NCBI RefSeq assembly: GCF_018613755.1
Contig: NZ_JAGGPP010000013.1
Location: 1-64,000 of the forward strand
DNA: 64,000 nt
Reading direction: 5' to 3'
DNA from: Arthrobacter sp. ISL-72
GTDB lineage: Bacteria; Actinomycetota; Actinomycetes; Actinomycetales; Micrococcaceae
The position numbers and the translations under genes are program-made. Shown piece after piece: positions 63,146 to 64,000 of the stretch (position 1 is its first letter; every line of letters begins with the position of its first letter). The notes below the pieces were generated by a model, which ran no database searches, had not been told where the DNA came from, and saw only the letters and a list, made by a program, of their open reading frames with translations.

Positions 63146-64000
63146 ATGACTGAAGTAGAGAACAAGCTGATCATCGGTACGGCGCCGGATTCCTGGGGTG
63201 TCTGGTTCCCGGATGACCCCAAGCAGACCCCGTGGGAGCGGTTCCTGGACGAGGTTGCCGAATCCGGCTACAAGTGGATCGAACTCGGCCCCTACGGCTA
63301 CCTGCCGAACGACCCCGCCCGGCTGGCCGAGGAACTCAAGCAGCGCGACCTGAAGGTCACGGCGGGAACGGTCTTCACCGCTTTCCACCGCGGGCTGGAC
63401 CAGTGGGAAACCGCCTGGGAACCCGCCCGCAAGGTCGCCGAACTCACGGCAGCGATGGGCGGCGAGCACATCGTGGTCATCCCGGCCATGTGGCGCGATG
63501 ACGTCACCGGTGAGGCCGTGGAAAGCGGCCAGCTCACCGAGAAGGCCTGGAGCGACCTGTTCGCCGGCCACAACCGCCTGGGCAAGACCCTGCTGGAGGA
63601 CTTCGGCCTGAAGCAGCAGTTCCACTCGCACGCCGATTCCCACGTCGGGGCCCAGGAGGACATTGAAACCCTCCTGGCTGCCACGGATTCGAAATACCTG
63701 AACCTGTGCCTGGACACCGGCCACGCCGAATACTGCGGCGCCTCCAGCCTCGAGCTGATCAAGAACTACCCGGACCGCATCGGCTACCTGCACCTAAAGC
63801 AGATCAATCCGGACATCCTCAAGAAGGTCAACGAGGAAAACATGACCTGGGCCGCCGCTAACCTGGCCGGCGTCATGACCGAGCCGCCGAACGGCCTGCC
63901 CGACCTGCGCGCCGTCATCGAAGCCGTGGAAGCCCTGAACCGGCCCATCTTCGGCATCGTCGAGCAGGACATGTACCCCGTGGCCTTCGACGTCCCCATG
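63146..64000 (+). CDS. iolE: Myo-inosose-2 dehydratase / sugar phosphate isomerase-epimerase, cut by window end
   Basis: An uninterrupted frame of 285 codons runs from the ATG at 63146 to the last base, with no stop, so the gene is truncated by the window. The TIM-barrel start LIIGTAPDSWGVWFPDDP and W-E-R-F-L-D-E-V-A-E-S-G-Y-K-W-I-E-L-G-P-Y-G-Y-L-P match the IolE group. QQFHSHADSHVGAQEDIETLL, CLDTGHAEYCGA, LHLKQIN and VEQDMYP supply the metal-binding histidines and acids. IolE dehydrates scyllo-inosose; an IolH- or IolI-like isomerase is the main alternative. It is separated from iolA by 62 bases. Confidence 0.88.
   Translation, partial: MTEVENKLIIGTAPDSWGVWFPDDPKQTPWERFLDEVAESGYKWIELGPYGYLPNDPARLAEELKQRDLKVTAGTVFTAFHRGLDQWETAWEPARKVAELTAAMGGEHIVVIPAMWRDDVTGEAVESGQLTEKAWSDLFAGHNRLGKTLLEDFGLKQQFHSHADSHVGAQEDIETLLAATDSKYLNLCLDTGHAEYCGASSLELIKNYPDRIGYLHLKQINPDILKKVNEENMTWAAANLAGVMTEPPNGLPDLRAVIEAVEALNRPIFGIVEQDMYPVAFDVPM

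Overview
The window reads as chromosomal DNA of a high-GC actinobacterium of the Arthrobacter/Pseudarthrobacter group (Micrococcaceae). Support: GC-rich codon use throughout, frequent GTG and TTG starts, actinobacterial gene orders (DUF3263 next to a LytR_C protein; XPB helicase, helicase-associated protein, cold-shock protein, DUF3027, serC, dtxR; pcrA near sucCD), a DtxR-type iron regulator with every metal ligand at the diphtheria DtxR position, WXG100 proteins, and c-di-AMP riboswitches ahead of cell-wall hydrolases. The genus is inferred from general similarity; no database search was run. No rRNA, prophage, insertion sequence or CRISPR array was seen.

Layout. 1-3.8 kb: glycine cleavage (end of gcvP, gcvT, gcvH) and L-serine deaminase sdaA. 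3.8-10.9 kb: TspO, a DNA/RNA non-specific nuclease, a FemAB-type transferase, a ThrE-type exporter, a siderophore-interacting reductase under an iron-box-like palindrome, uracil-DNA glycosylase, DUF3263 and a LytR_C protein. 11-16 kb: a cold-shock gene coupled to a substrate-binding lipoprotein, an orphan groEL behind two CIRCE operators, an RNase HI-DUF4440 fusion and a WXG100 protein. 16-26.4 kb: a two-component system, XPB helicase and partner, cold-shock protein, DUF3027, serC and dtxR. 26.5-29.6 kb: three secreted cell-wall hydrolases, the first two each behind a c-di-AMP riboswitch. 29.8-33.8 kb: an HNH protein and the molybdenum cofactor genes mobA, DUF6457, moeA and fdhD. 34-43.5 kb: GH38 alpha-mannosidase, a coupled HTH-regulator/membrane-protein pair, an ABC-F gene with an attenuator-like leader coupled to an ABC exporter, Nudix, DUF6314 and tRNA-Arg(CCT). 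43.5-48 kb: membrane proteins and a three-gene locus resembling a type VII secreted lipase with a chaperone and a lipoprotein. 48-56.7 kb: a phosphatase, pcrA, a glycosyltransferase, a lipoprotein, sucCD and an ArsR/SRPBCC pair. 56.9-64 kb: the myo-inositol catabolic operon (iolC, aldolase, iolD, iolA, iolE cut by the window end), preceded by a tautomerase gene sharing its operator-like sites.

Functional threads. One-carbon and serine metabolism is represented by gcvPTH, sdaA and serC. Iron control may link dtxR to the siderophore-interacting gene. Cell-wall remodelling (FemAB protein, LytR_C, M23, two NlpC/P60 proteins) shows c-di-AMP control. The molybdenum cofactor cluster ending in fdhD points to a formate dehydrogenase elsewhere. 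The iol genes convert inositol through scyllo-inosose to acetyl-CoA and feed the TCA cycle, which is also represented by sucCD.

The most notable candidate systems are the EspG-like / WXG-lipase / lipoprotein locus at 44.4-47.1 kb, the ABC-F leader at 38.7-38.9 kb, the inverted repeat enclosing the mobA start codon, and a set of apparently leaderless promoters with a -10 hexamer (often TAGGCT) 6-7 bases before the start codon.
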